Source of the DNA: Microbotryum silenes-acaulis
Lineage: Eukaryota > Basidiomycota > Microbotryomycetes > Microbotryales > Microbotryaceae
Assembly (NCBI GenBank): GCA_003665825.1
Contig: QPFY01000014.1
Span: 806,001 to 870,000 of the forward strand
Reading direction: 5' to 3'
Length of the DNA stretch: 64,000 bases
How positions within the stretch are numbered: the stretch's first letter is position 1; each line of letters opens with the position of its first letter. The translations under genes and the position numbers were made by a program. Under the pieces are notes generated by a model that had not been told where the DNA came from, made no database searches, and saw only the letters and a program-made list of their open reading frames with translations. Positions 27,316-39,097 of the stretch are shown one piece after another.

Positions 27316-28294
27316 TTATTCCTCGCTCGAAAAGTCGGGTAACCTATCCCCCGCTTTCAAATCACCTTCAACGACGATCTTTTTCAACTTTTCGTAAGCG
27401 GCTTTCAAATCGTCATTCACGATCACGACGTCGAAAGCGCCGGCCGTTTGGGCATAATTGATTTCGCTTACGGCGGCGGAGAGACGAGAGGTTAGGGAAG
27501 ATTCGGATTCGGTACCGCGTTTGGTTAGACGGGCGCGCAGGGAGGGGAGGGAGGGAGGGGAGATGAAGATGTAGATTGGGTTAAGGGATGGGTGGTTCGC
27601 TTTGATTAGTTTCACGCCCTGTGGTGGTGGAGGAGGAACGGGAGGGGGATCAATATTTTTGCCTAGGGAGGAGGTCCGGGATTCTCGAAACACGGAGACC
27701 ATAGGTCCACTTTTGAGGTGTACTTACCTGTGTATCGATATCTAAGATACACGTCTTGTTCCCCTCTTTCGCAACCGCTTCGACGGCACCAACGGTCGTG
27801 CCGTACAAGTTACCGCTGAATTCGGCATGTTCGATGAAGGCGCCTTCTTGGACTAGCTTGAGGAACTTGTCCCGCGTCGTAAAGTGGTACGATAAACCGT
27901 TCGTCTCCCCCGGACGAGGGGAACGAGTGGTGTCTTAGAATGGGAACAGAAGAAGAGGGAATAAGTGACGAGTTTGGGAGGGAAATGCGAACCGCGGAAA
28001 GCTCCACTTTCAACCAGCCACAACCACGGTCATCCGTACCAAAGCCCGAGTTCACAAGCTCTCAATCACTCCCTCCCCCTCAACCACGTCAAAGCCAGCG
28101 AGAAGAACCTACGGGAAATCGAGAAGCCAAACTTGTCCGGATAGTCCTTGAACAATAATTGTAGGAGCGTCGACTTGCCCGTTCCGGATGGGCCACAGAT
28201 CACGATCGGTCGTAGAGCAGCGGGCAGGGAGCTGTGAGTGGCAGTCGTCAGTAGGCTACAGGCTGCTAAAAGTGTGGGAGTGGACGTGCCTCAT
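27316..28294 (-). CDS. GUK1: Guanylate kinase, with a probable GC-AG first intron
   Basis: Guanylate kinase converts GMP to GDP with ATP in the cytosol. Exons give the P-loop [26 protein letters not shown] joined to [18 protein letters not shown] (GMP-binding), [30 protein letters not shown] and [15 protein letters not shown]. Stop is at 27316. The first P-loop exon has no in-frame ATG. Joining ATG-AG at 28294-28290 to the acceptor at 28231 gives [20 protein letters not shown], exactly the length and style of other guanylate kinases. This intron (28232-28289, 58 nt) starts GCACGT instead of GT, has a CTGAC branch site 18-19 nt before the acceptor, and splits codon 2. Without a GC donor no start is available, so the GC-AG reading is preferred. 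Confidence 0.88.
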
Positions 28295-28515
28295 TTCGGA
28301 GAGGGGATGGGATGGGATGGGGCGGGTGGAAGCAAGAGAGGCAAACTTCCGTCGACGCGTGTCGTGGTCGCACGCGAACCGTCAGCGCGTCAGCCCCGCC
28401 CCACAGCTGAGCGCTGAGACATGCATGCCGGGACCAACTTTCAAGAAAAGAAAAGACTTTCAGTTTTACGCCAGTGAAAAGGCTAACAGCAAACACATTC
28501 ATTTTCAGCATCTAT

Positions 28516-29553
28516 TCAAACCCTTTCCCCCTCGACTGCCAACTCGGTATCCAACACTTTCGGCGTTGTTTCACCCGAGGTAGATGCACTCTTGCCAGAT
28601 CCAAGAATGATGTCCCCTACTCGCAACTTTGTGAATTCGAGCTTGCTTCGTAGGGTCCTAAACACGGGGGGGAGAAGAAAGGGGTAGAGGTGATCAGTTT
28701 TCGGTTGCAAAGAGTCGAGAACGACTACCCAACCCTCCTCCGAAAACTGGTCCAGATGCCGCGAAACCGAACCTAACGCTCACCTCCTGTACCCCTTCCT
28801 TCTCTTGAATTTTTCAACCTCAAACATCTTCCCCTTGACATGTTCCAACACCAACACATCCGCTTTGACTTCTCCCTCTTTGAAATACGGTAACGAGTCG
28901 GGATGACGTTGCCAATCCCTCGGAACACCAGAAGCATCAATGATCGTACGCGCCATGGGGGGACGTAACAAGGGAGTCCAAGTTTGGAAAGAAGACAGTT
29001 TGGCAGAGACGGCGGAGGTAGGTCGAGGAGGAATCGAAGAGGGGAAAGGACCGGCGCGAAGGGTGTAATCGCGCGAACCGACTTCGAGGATACGTGTGAG
29101 GGAGATGCGTTGACCTGCGCGAACGGATTTGAGCTTGGGTACGGTGAGAACGTCGTGTGGGGTTAGGGTGTAACGACGACCCATGAGGAGACAGGTGATG
29201 TAGTGCGAGGGTTGCGAGGCGAGCAGCTCCAAAGGGGAGGCACTGCTCGGAGGAGAACCGAGGTGAGATCAGTACGGGCAGTGTGTGAAACGCCTGACGT
29301 AGGGGAACGTACCTCGTCGAGGGAAGCGGTTTGGGAGAAAGAGCAGATAGCCGCTCGTGCTTGGGTAACGTCGGAGGTAGACCTTGGTCACGCGATGTCG
29401 ACGAGAACAAGCATCGCCAACTTGCAGCGACCGGCGTGGACGAGCGAGAAAACCACCGCGTCGGAGCTGAGCATGGGCAACTAGGATGATCAGTGAGAGT
29501 AAAAAAGTGTGGGCACGGTTTATTGAGATGTGCAGACCTATTGTGAACGACAT
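28516..29553 (-). CDS. MRPL49: Mitochondrial ribosomal protein bL21m
   Basis: A large-subunit protein of the mitoribosome (bacterial L21 family). The first exon is MSFTIA (ATG at 29553). A spliced arginine/serine-rich presequence follows (PTRWFSRSSTPVAASWRCLF), as expected for mitochondrial import. The L21 domain reads HYITCLLMGRRYTLTPHDVL, TVPKLKSVRAGQRISLTRIL, EVGSRDYTLRAGPF, VLEHVKGKMFEVEKFKRRKG and, after the last intron, YRRTLRSKLEFTKLRVGDI. This includes the conserved KxKRRKxYRR RNA-binding stretch. A tail of about 30 residues follows, with stop at 28516. It lies upstream of GUK1 in the same orientation, with about 220 bp between. Confidence 0.88.
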
Positions 29554-30014
29554 GGCGGCTACGTGCTATACGACGGGACGGGGGGAGAGCGGCAGGAGGG
29601 AGGAGGGACGGGGAGCTGCCGCGCGAAGCGTCTCATGATCATCCCCAGCGCCTCGAGATTGAGCTCGGACCCATGGGCGAGCACACGTCGGTGACTGACG
29701 AAGATGGTTAAATGCTTCATGGAGTGCCACATCTTCCATCTCTCTCAAGTCAAGTCAGGGTTTCGCACCAGGACCCCAAGTCGAACATTGCAGAAATAAA
29801 CCCTCGAAATCGATTGGAGGGGAAGGCAGAATAAGAAACGCCTCGGTCAGGGCAAGATAGTGAATGGTGAAAAGAGGAGGGAGATGTAAAGTAAGAGTGA
29901 GTAGTGATGAACAAGAGGAGGAGAGTTACGTTGTGAAATGAAGGTCGACAGGGATGGGGTTCAAAGATCGTTGGAGAGCACGGAAAGAGTGGATAAAGAT
30001 GGTGCAATCATCAC
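29554..30014. other. Intergenic interval, no gene seen
   Basis: About 460 bp between the bL21m start and the stop of the membrane protein upstream. It is expected to hold the bL21m promoter. No TATA box or other clear signal was recognised. Confidence 0.4.
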
Positions 30015-31833
30015 CTAATACCCTCGTTCACCTCTCGGATCATTATTCACCACGCTCAACTGCCACCTCCTACCACCTTCACCCTCGTCGTAACCCGTGC
30101 CGAACGGTCCGCCGACTTGCATATCCGTAGGCGAAGAAGGACGCTCGATCTCGTCGTGACCCATCTCCGACCCGGGAAGAGGGAGGACGCCGGATCCGAC
30201 GGCGTGCGCGTGCGACGAGGGTTCGCCATGATCGTTCGAAGACGCAGCGACGGGAGGTGAAGGCGTGCCGTGACGCGTCTCGGATCCTGGCGCGGTGTTA
30301 TTCGCTGCCATGGCGCGTTGGTACTCGATCGATGCCGGACCAGGGGCGAGAGGAGTTCCCGAATTTGAGGAAGGCCCGCTGCTACCGAACATGTTTTTAT
30401 GCGGCGAGTAAGGCGTCGTTGCTCCGTACGAAGAGTACGGCGATTCCTCGGATGAGTAGATCGACGGCGGTACCTGGGGCAACGTCGGCTGTTGGCTATG
30501 TCCACCGTGACTCGACATCGAATTGTAGCGATGCGCCGCATAAGCCCCTGCACCGACTCCTGCCGCTCCAGCTCCCAATCCCGCCGCACCCCGACCAAAG
30601 TCCGAGTGCACTTCCTCCATCTCGTCCCCACCAACACCGGCTCCACCGGTCGAGTGTACGGGTTGAGGGTACAGGTTCGCCTGATCCTGAATCTCGGGCC
30701 AACGGATCGCATCATCCTCCTTGCGTTGCTTGCGGCGTTTGGCGACCAGGCAGAGGATCACGAGAGCAGCGAGCGCGGCGAGACCACCGACGACGGAACC
30801 GACGATGATGCCGATCCGAGCACCGGACGAGAGACCCGACGAGCTCGAGTCACCGGAGCTGGTGCCTGTCTGGACGGCGGTAGAGGTGATGGGACTGAGG
30901 GTCGAGGTGATGGTCGAAGAGCCAACGACGATGACTGCGAGACAGTCGGCGAAGAGTCAGTCTCGGAGTCCGGGCTTTTCAACAAAAAGGTCGCAGCGGC
31001 GCAAAGCACTCACCAGTCGTGGGCGTGATGATGACCGTTGTTGTGAGAGCTAAGGCGATGGAAGCAATTAAGCTGCAATGCATCAGTTGCCGGTCCTTCG
31101 CCGAGATGATCGCTCATTCAATACGCGGCGTGGTGAACTCACGAGCACGAGAGGTTGTTGTCGGCTCGACGGATGGTGTCGTAGTTCGAGCAGCTAACAG
31201 CGTGGGGTGATCACGATGCAAGGTCAGCTGACGAATCAAAGTACTTGACTGAATCGTGGGTGCTTACTCGTCGCAGCAGCGGTGGTGGGACTAGGGTTAG
31301 GACTTGCTGCTGCAGTTGTCGTTGTAGGTGCGGCATTGCTGAAAAAACAATCGCCACACAATCAGCGTTCGAGTCTCGAGCGGGTAGCAGCAGAGCAAAA
31401 GAAGGTTTCGTCAACCCGACCCGAGTCGACTCGAAATCCAACTTGACAGTTATGGGGTCGTCGGCGAAGAGGAGGAGAGGACCGGGCACGGCAAGGGATA
31501 TCGGCGAAGCTCGTCTTGTCTAACGGGCGGGAGAGCAACTCACCTCGAAGTGGTGGTAGTAGGGATCGCCGACGTCGTCGTCGAAGCCGTCGTGGTGGCC
31601 ACGGGAGGAGTGGTCGTGGCCACGGGAAGAGTAGTTGTGGCGACAGGTGGGGTCGTGGTGGTCGTGGTGGTCGTGGTCGGGTCGGTCGGGTCGGTCGTCT
31701 CGGAGCCGATGCTGATCAGTTGACGCTTGAGCATCAGCGCCGCGCGACGATTGGCCCCAGCGGCCGCTGCTGGAGCACCACGGCGGCGGCGTACAGGCCG
31801 GAGTCCGCTCGAGTCGGCGGTGAATGCGGCCAT
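30015..31833 (-). CDS. Thr/Ser-rich single-pass membrane protein (Mid2/SKG6-like)
   Basis: Several exons on the minus strand encode a Thr-rich outer region (TTPPVATTTLPVATTTPPVA and similar, from tandem repeats near 31590-31680; then NAAPTTTTAAASPNPSP). One transmembrane helix follows (IGIIVGSVVGGLAALAALVI), flanked by CLVAKRRKQRKED. The cytoplasmic tail has about 240 residues and is rich in Ser, Pro, Gly and Tyr, ending NNDPRGERGY at stop 30015. The layout of a glycosylated, mucin-like stalk, a GxxxG-rich helix and a basic stop-transfer matches fungal wall-stress sensors and SKG6-like proteins. The proposed start MAAFTADSSGLRPV at 31833 gives no signal peptide, so either an upstream exon was missed or the helix acts as a signal anchor. 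A LKRQ site could be a Kex2 site. Confidence 0.6.
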
Positions 31834-33000
31834 CGTCTTGTGAGGGCTGTGATGGGTAGGTAGGCTTGAGTTGGGCTTGGTATCGAGGTATCGACCCTCC
31901 GAGACGAAAGAGAGGGTAGGGCCAAGGTTCGAAAGGCTGAATTGGTGAGGAAGACCCGCTTAAGCAATAACCAATCGAGAGGCGACTGAGGCGACGAGCG
32001 CGGGCGAACAGACGTCCGGCGAGTGACTGAACGGAGCGCGCCGGTTTGCGAAGACCGAGCGTCGGTTTGGGTGGACGAAACGGAGGGGGGATGTAAGGAC
32101 TTGAAGAGTCGAGAAAGGAGCTTAAGCGGTACAAGCAAAGGAGCGAGTGGTGTGCACAAAAGTCGACAAAGGATCACGGGGTGAGAGAGGAAGAGGTAAA
32201 GCTGCCGGGGACGATCGCTGCTAGGGCCAATTTACTCCGCGAAGCAAAGGAGGCGATGAAGGTCACGCCCATGCGGAGCACTCGCGGAGCGCGACCTCGG
32301 CCAACGGCTGCCAGATGAGTGGCGTCAAATCTCGGCTGAACGCGCCAATGGTGTCCTCGGGACCGATCAGAGACGCTTGCTCGGCGTTGAATGTTGGACT
32401 GGAAATCATAGCATCGACAGGAGTCATATTATGAAGGAGCCTCACACCGGATCATGTCCACTAAGTCGGCCTTGCGTATGGATCGGGGCCCACTGCTCAA
32501 CGAAAGCTTAAGAAGACTTTGGCGCCGCACGCGATTACGATCATCGACGTCATTTGTAACTTTTCTCACAAGCCCCATTCTTGCCGTGTGTGTCCCCCGT
32601 GTAGATGTATTAAAAAAGTGAACGTTCAAAATGTTGAACGGTTCACTTGGAGAGTTATGGTGGATGGGAAGATGTCGGAGAGCTTAGGATCGAGGTCACG
32701 TGTTTCTACCGATGGTCTCCGACATGGGGAGTGGAAAGACACCTCGAGCATTGTGACCGTTGTAATACCGTTATTAGGTCTTCCTGTCCATCGTAGGTCT
32801 AGTTGGGCAGTGCTTTTTCCTGTGGTAGAGTTGACGCCCTCCTCCTCCGGCCCAACCTGGTCAATCCCGAATGTCGAAGGCTCTTCCTCGAATGTCTCAT
32901 CGCGAACGTGACGCCAGTGCCCTTCCATACTATTACAACATATTCCAAACTAAACCCACTTCCCTACGACTGAACCCAACCTCTCCCCCAACCCGGACCA
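31834..33000. other. Interval with small doubtful ORFs
   Basis: About 1.2 kb without a firm gene. A minus-strand ORF at 32263-32445 (MRLLHNMTPVDAMISSP, ending VALRECSAWA) and another at 32429-32629 overlap in different frames. They read like fragments of one protein but match nothing known to me. A plus-strand frame at 32519-32911 is equally anonymous. The promoter of the membrane protein gene must lie in the first few hundred bases. Confidence 0.3.
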
Positions 33001-33471
33001 TCAACTCCTCTCACATTCCTTACAAGCCCAATCCACTCCCTCCGCTTCCTCCCTACTCATAACTCTCACCCCCCTTCTTCCTTCCCCATCATCACCTCTC
33101 CCCAACCCCGTTGTAGAACTCGTAGAACTCGTAGAAGGTAGGGTTTGTAGAGTCTCGAGATAAGCTTGCTTGCGTCGTTGTTCATCCAATTCGGCTTGAC
33201 GGGCTCGACGTTTTGCAGCGAGTCGGGCATCGTCACGTAGTACACCGGCGAACATGGTCTAACATTCGCGTGAGCGTGAACGAAGGAAGAGAGAGAGAGA
33301 GGGAGGTTTGAGTTGGTCGATCACCGGGTGGTGTTTGAAAATATGGGCTGAGAGTAAGGTGCGGTGCGGACTTACTTCACGTTCTTGGTATTGCGAAAGG
33401 TGGACACCGCCGATCGACGCGACGGCGATGACAAGAGAGAGGCCGAAGAACGCTTTGGACGAGCGGGACAT
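33001..33471 (-). CDS. PET117: Cytochrome c oxidase assembly factor Pet117
   Basis: Pet117 is a small mitochondrial inner-membrane protein that couples haem a synthesis (Cox15) to complex IV assembly. Exon 1 (33471-33376) reads MSRSSKAFFGLSLVIAVASI followed by GGVHLSQYQERE, a short N-terminus and one membrane helix as in the family. Exon 2 continues TMFAGVLRDDARLAAKRRAR, matching the family's RxxMxxGVxRDxxR pattern, then a charged helix (QAELDEQRRKQAYLETLQ). The tail of about 45 extra residues ends ACKECERS at 33001, so the protein is longer than the roughly 107-residue yeast one only by this tail. The intron has a gtaagt donor and a TTAG acceptor. Confidence 0.82.
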
Positions 33472-33869
33472 TCGATACCAACTTTGCTGCGTTTGGAATT
33501 TAGGTCGATGAAGAGGTGCTTGGGGTTCAGGTGGGGGGGGGGGGGAGAGGGAAAGGAGTATGGCGCGCGAAACACGAAGCGGGAGAACCACAAGACTGTC
33601 GACTGTCACAGTAGCCACGATGCAATTCTGCAATACGTTCGAAACTTCTTCAAAATAATATGGATTTGAGGTTGAGTGGTATTATGACGGATTTTATATC
33701 CAAAAGATCGTGCAACTCGAAAAGTCTAAGAGTAGATAAAGCAAAAGCAAAAGAGTAGACCGAGAGGAACGAGGGTGAGACGAGAGGGAATAGCCGAAGT
33801 GATGACAAGTTTTGGTGAGGTGAACGCCGAGCCGGAGCCAAAATTCAATAAACGCAATCATGTCCGCTC
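33472..33869. other. Intergenic interval, no gene seen
   Basis: About 400 bp between the PET117 start and the ERG6 stop. It holds the PET117 promoter and the ERG6 3' end, with a run of about 12 G at 33533-33544. Confidence 0.4.
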
Positions 33870-35411
33870 TTACTTTTCCTCCGGCTTCTTGCAAACGAAC
33901 AACATCATCGGCGTGAACAACTTCTCTTTACCTCCAGCGACCAAGGCAACGGAGGCGGTGACGAGCGCTTCACCGACGTCGTGCGTGCCTTTGGGCACCA
34001 TACCGATTTTCTCCAAGGCCCAAACGGTGTTTTGCGTGCAGAACTTGCCGAAACGGGTCATGCGCCAGCACTTTTGCGGAGAAGGGAATGGACGCGAAAA
34101 AGGTCAGCGATTGGGTGTGTTTGGGAATCGGAAAGGGAAGGAAACGGGGAAAAAACCGCACGATCACGTAATCCCAAAGTGTTTGACATTTCTTCAAATC
34201 GCCTTCGAGCGGGTAGTACCACTTTACCTCGTCGTCGCGATCGGCGAGATCCTCCTCGTGCAAGATCTCGAATCCTACATTTTGAAGGGCGGTGCGGCAC
34301 GCGTCGATCGAACGCATCTCGGGGATACCGTCGCCAACTTCGATGCCGTGCGCGATCTCCTTGTGGTGAGGGATCTTTGGGTCCCATGCGTCGGTCATGC
34401 ACCATTCGTAGACGCCGAACTGGGGGGAAGGAGAGGAACGGCAAAGTAAGATCAGCCACCCGGACATTGACCCAACGCGATCTAGTCCGGACAAGCTTCA
34501 CTCACAACCCCACCAGGTTTCAACACCTTCTTGATCTCGTTATAACACCCTTCCCAATCAGGGGCATGACACGTCGCCTCGATCGCGTAAACGGCATCGA
34601 ACGAGTTCTCGCCAAACTGTTCGGCCAACTTCATGAAATCCCCTTTTACGAACGAAACCTGATCACTGAGACCGGCCTTGGCGGTGTACTTGTGCGCACG
34701 ACCGACTTGGAACTCGTTGTTGTTGACTCCGACGACGTGCGCGTCGGTGAAACGCGCGATCTCGCGCGCGGGCCCACCGACACCGCAGCCGACGTCGAGG
34801 ACGCGCATCTTGGGGCGGATGCCCGTTTGTGCGGCGAGGTAGTGCTCGTGGCGTGCGATGGCTTGGTAGAACGCTTCGCCTTTGTCTGTGGGAGGAGTCG
34901 AGAGGCGTGGAGGGAGTCAGGGCGTAGATCTTTGGAAGCGTCGTCGCGCATCGGGAACAGGAAGAACACGTACAGTAGCGGCAAAAGTGGAACGACGTTC
35001 CCCATCCGTACTCGTACAGCTCGGTAGCACCTAGAGAACACGAATCAATCCCAAAAGAGTTAGCATCCACTCGTACCGGCCCTTCCCGAACCCCCATCTC
35101 TGGCATCCCCGGCGCGTTCCGCACCACCACCACCACCATCCTCTCCCCTAAAACCCTCTCCGTCCCTCAACCGGTAGAAAAGAAACGAACCATCATAATA
35201 GCTATTAACGACATCCGTGTACACATCCTTCCTCTGCTCCGTCATTTCAGCCGTATCATTCGCCGAATTACGATCCCAGTGTTGGGTATAGGACGCGATC
35301 CCGGCGCGGTTACGCGCGTCACCTTTCGTTTGGGGGATCAACGCCGTTGAGGAACCATCATCCTTTTTGGGGTCATCGCTAGAACCATTCGTGCGAGGCG
35401 CGTTGACCATT
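33870..35411 (-). CDS. ERG6: Sterol 24-C-methyltransferase
   Basis: Erg6 methylates C-24 of zymosterol with S-adenosylmethionine in ergosterol synthesis, at the ER and lipid droplets. The ATG at 35411 ([20 protein letters not shown]) is chosen over an upstream in-frame ATG because the extra stretch is low-complexity. Conserved blocks: [20 protein letters not shown] (sterol-binding region I), FHFCRYYKGEAF, SAM motif [72 protein letters not shown] and GDGIPEMRS. The last exon has [20 protein letters not shown], ending [12 protein letters not shown]. About five exons; all catalytic motifs are intact. Confidence 0.95.
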
Positions 35412-36156
35412 TCGAGAGACGGGGTTTGTTGGGTGGGGTGACGACTGTGAGGGTCTGGGAATGGGCGGGGGGGCGGGGAAAGAGGGTCAGACGGAATTCG
35501 TTCGCGCGCCAACAAGCGCCTCCTTTTGGGAAAGTTGCGTGTCCGCGTGGGTCGGTGCGCAGGCGCAGCGCAGAGGCCGAGTTCAGATCTTGATACGGCG
35601 GCGCACTCTACGCCGTCCAGTGGTCCAGTGGACATGAGGCCGGTAGAGGCAGGCACTCACGTTGGGCTACGGGATGGATTTCGTTGTGGAAACGAAACAG
35701 TGAAAAAGTAGGGGTGAGCGGTTGGAGAGGAAGGAAGCAACCATCCAAGTTGAAGTTGTTGAACGCTGTCGAACGATCCGAAGCGACCGATCTCGCCCGT
35801 CGGCCGATCATAGTAGCAGGGCCGCAGGGGGCCAAAACAAGCGATCTCAAACGACGAGCGGTTTGAGCTCGCGCGCGGGCGACGAGGCCAGACGTGGCGC
35901 GCGCGTGAAGCTGTGAAGGAACGCCTCCGTCGACTCGCCGGCGCGTAAAAGGGGCCCTGGGTTTTTCAGGGCGACCAAGATGACTTTCTTTTCACATTGT
36001 CCATCACTTGCAAAAAAAGTTGGGTTGCTATTGCAGTGATCTACGGTGTTGCGATACAGGGGGCCACTTTGTGGGCGAGAAAATAATGATCGCGCCCGAA
36101 ACATGGAAACATGACATAATCGATGCGGAAACTATCAATATTCGGGGATGAATTCA
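35412..36156. other. Intergenic interval, no gene seen
   Basis: About 745 bp upstream of ERG6 and downstream of the next minus-strand gene. Short ORFs occur in both strands only. The ERG6 promoter is expected here, but no sterol response element could be identified by eye. Confidence 0.4.
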
Positions 36157-37817
36157 TTATCGTACAATTCCTGCGCGCCAAAACAAAAGATATAAATCAT
36201 CAGTGAACCCGAATACGTTGTCGAAATACTCGAACAAGGGTCTCGGCTCAAATCGAACCAGAAAACTGACCGTCGGTCGGAAAGGCCATTCGGCGAACGC
36301 ATCCGCGATCACGACCCATTCGCCCACGTCCAAAGCTTGAACTTGTTTTCCCAAGGGTGGACCGCCGCGGGCAAGAATGGTTGGGATCAGGTTCCCCGCG
36401 CCGACGGCTAGACCGCTGTAGGGGTGTCAGATTCGATGAGGAAAAGGGGGGGTTAGTGGCAAAAAGTCACTGAGCGGGAGAATGGAATGGTGGGACGTCG
36501 ACGCACGGCATCGTCCTCTCCCAACCGGTCGATTTCGAAATAAACATCTGCTTCATTACGAACTGCAGCACCTCGAAGTCTTGCGCCATCGGCTCGATCC
36601 ACGGCGTCACTTTGATGGGAGAATAGGTGTTTTGGTCCGAGCGAGGTTTGTGAAAATGATGTTCGGTCGGCGTCCAGGGTTTCGTGAGAGGGGTCGGGGT
36701 GAGAGAGGCGACGGTGGAGAGGATGACACCGGCTTTGTGGCGGTCGTGCGAGCCGATCGGGGCGAAGATTTTCTGGAAAGGAAAGATGAGGCCAGCCATC
36801 CGGGATCAGCTTCAGGAGGGGGCAGTCGATCGCGTTCTGGGTGCTCACCTTCCAATACGCATCAGCGGTGATCGCACCAATGCTGAAGCGACCGTATTTC
36901 CATAACCACATCTTGGTCGCGGCGGCCGAGACGCATTGCATAAAGAGTTGTTCGCCGTGGCGGTTCGTCGATTGCTGCAGCGCGAGGAAGAGCCCATCCT
37001 GGGCTGCGATTCGAGAAAAAAAGTGAGATGGGGAGCATTACCCAGGGTAAGGATTCGATTCGCGATCGAAACTCACGTTTTTTCCAGGGTCGGTGGACGA
37101 CGTCTTTGAGCAGCCCGAGTTCCTCGATCTTGGCGTAGGAATCCCACGAGAAGCCATCGCCCTCGTGGACGTAGAGGCGTTCTGGATCGTCTTGGCGAGT
37201 ACAGAGGTCCTGGAGGATGGGGAGGTAGCGGAACGAATCTTCGAAAGCGATGACGCGTTTGACGTTGGGGAGTTCGAGGAACGCTCGGGTGAGACCGCCG
37301 GGACCTGATGAGGAGATGGGGTGCGTTAGCCTGTTCGCTCCGGAAAGGGACGGCGCGGAGAGAGAGAGCGGTGCTCACCTGCAAAAGGTTCGACGACAAC
37401 CACATCATGCATCTTGTCGACCCCCCAAGCTCTGACCACATCCCTCGCCGAATCGAGGTTGATCAAGGTCGGTCTCGATCGAACGGGAGCCATTGCAGAC
37501 ACCGCCTTGAACAGCTCGTGGTTCTGGAGACGGGTCGGCAGCACCGGCGGTCGGCGGGTGTACGGTGCTCGTTTGCGTGACCGACTGGTTTCCTTTTCTA
37601 GGTCGGGAGCCTTGATGGTTTTGTGTCTTGGCTGTGGTTTGGACTTGGGTTTGGGTTGGGAGGAAGTGGAGTTCTCGTGGGAGGTCGACGTGGACGAGAA
37701 CGGTCGAGAGGAGGAGTTGAGGCGTAGGCGGAAGAGGCACGCCGAACAAAAGGGTGTGGTCGGTAGCCATGACTGGAGCAAGGTCGAGGACAGTCGCAGT
37801 GTTGCTGTGGTGCGCAT
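36157..37817 (-). CDS. Mitochondrial TFB/Mtf1-like rRNA-dimethyladenosine transferase family protein
   Basis: The start MRTTATLRLSSTLLQSWLPT at 37817 is a typical mitochondrial presequence. A basic linker follows, then LINLDSARDVVRAWGVDKMH and the SAM-fold motif VVVVEPFAGPGGLTRAFL. Next come NVKRVIAFEDSFRYLPILQD, YVHEGDGFSWDSYAKIEEL, STNRHGEQLFMQCVSAAATK, MWLWKYGRFSIGAIT, and near the end FAEWPFRPTVSF. The exon order and the E-P-GPG motif fit the KsgA/TFB family. In fungi the mitochondrial branch includes Mtf1, the specificity factor of mitochondrial RNA polymerase. Whether this protein methylates 15S rRNA or only acts in transcription cannot be told from sequence. It is divergent from the Arc1-like gene. 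Confidence 0.72.
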
Positions 37818-37874
37818 CTTGAGCGGTGGGTGGCGCTGAGGATGGGAGGCAGCGAGGGAGGGCGACGTGCCAAG

Positions 37875-37947
37875 TCGGCTTGATTATCGGCTTAGTATCG
37901 GCTTATTACCGGCTTATTACCGGCTTATTACCGGCTTAGTACTGGCT
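37875..37947 (+). repeat. Tandem 11-bp repeats in a divergent promoter
   Basis: About seven units of CCGGCTTATTA and close variants (TCGGCTTAGTA, CTGGCTTAC) stand head to tail, followed by a GCGCGCGCGC run near 37981. They lie about 60 bp from the mtTFB start and 260 bp from the Arc1-like start, inside the 388-bp divergent promoter. They could be a multi-copy binding site. Confidence 0.85.
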
Positions 37948-38205
37948 TACTCTGGCCGGCGTGCTGGCTCGCTCCCCGTCGCGCGCGCGCATTAGAACAG
38001 ATTACAAGTTAGAAGACTTGGAGGCACGTCAACCGCTCAGTCCGCCGCGCGCTCTCACCCTGACCACCCACTCCTCGTCTCGACGGACACCACTCCAGAT
38101 ACGGCTAACCCTTCCACACTGGCCTCCTTCCTGACTCGCACCCGCCTCGGCCCTATCACCTTTGCCTCCCTCAACTCGACCTACGCTTGGACTCGCACTC
38201 GAACG

Positions 38206-39065
38206 ATGGCCTCGCTCACGCTCACTCACAGCACTTGTGCCGGTAGGGCAGCTGCTCTCCTGGCTGCTGTCTACGGTCAATACGTTCCCGACTTGACCAT
38301 CACCCACCACGACAAGGTGAGCTGGTCAGATCGACGACCCAGCTCGACAACGGAGCTGATTAGGGGGCTTCCTTCGTCCCTTGTCCCTCCCTTGTCCCTC
38401 CCGCATCTCCTTCTCAGCTCGAATTCAAAGCCGCTTCATCGCAAACGTACACCAAGCTCGTCGATATCGCGAAAGCTCTCCTTGAGGCAGCAGGCAAGAC
38501 GAATGATGCTCTCGGAGGCGCCTCGGACCAAGTGCAGCAGAGCGTATTGCACTACCTCAACCTAGTCGACGAGAACCAATTCGACGGAGACAAAGGGGCC
38601 GAGGTCAGTAAAGATAGGAGGGGCGTCTCAAGGTGGGGGTGGTGGGGAGTGCAGCAGCCAATTGACGAGTTCGTTCTTTGCGAGCAGGCCGCCGATGCCG
38701 AATTGACGACCAAGACCTTCCTCGTCGGCGAGTCCGTCTCGGCTGCCGATCTCGGTCTCTTTGCGGCCGTCCATCCGACCGTGGTACGTGTACCGAACCC
38801 GTTTCCCGGAGGATGCTGTGCACTCCCTGACGCTTCGCTTTACCGCTCCGAACGATTCCTCTCTCCCCACCAGGCCTCCGCAACGCATAATCAACACCTA
38901 TCGCACCCTTCCCTATCCCGTCACTTCAACCACATTCAAAACCTACGCCTCGTCGCACCCCACCTCTCGACCGTGTTCACCTCCTCCCCCGAACCGGTCA
39001 AGATCGACGTCGAGAACGTGCCCGTCGTCGAGATCAAGCAACAAGCCAAAGTCAAAAAAGCTCCT

Positions 39066-39097
<32 letters not shown>

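Noticed and set aside
31734..32177. A minus-strand ORF of 147 codons overlapping the start of the membrane-protein gene
   Set aside because: It starts with a hydrophobic stretch and was considered as a missing signal-peptide exon, but it is in another frame from the Thr-rich exon and no good donor joins it.
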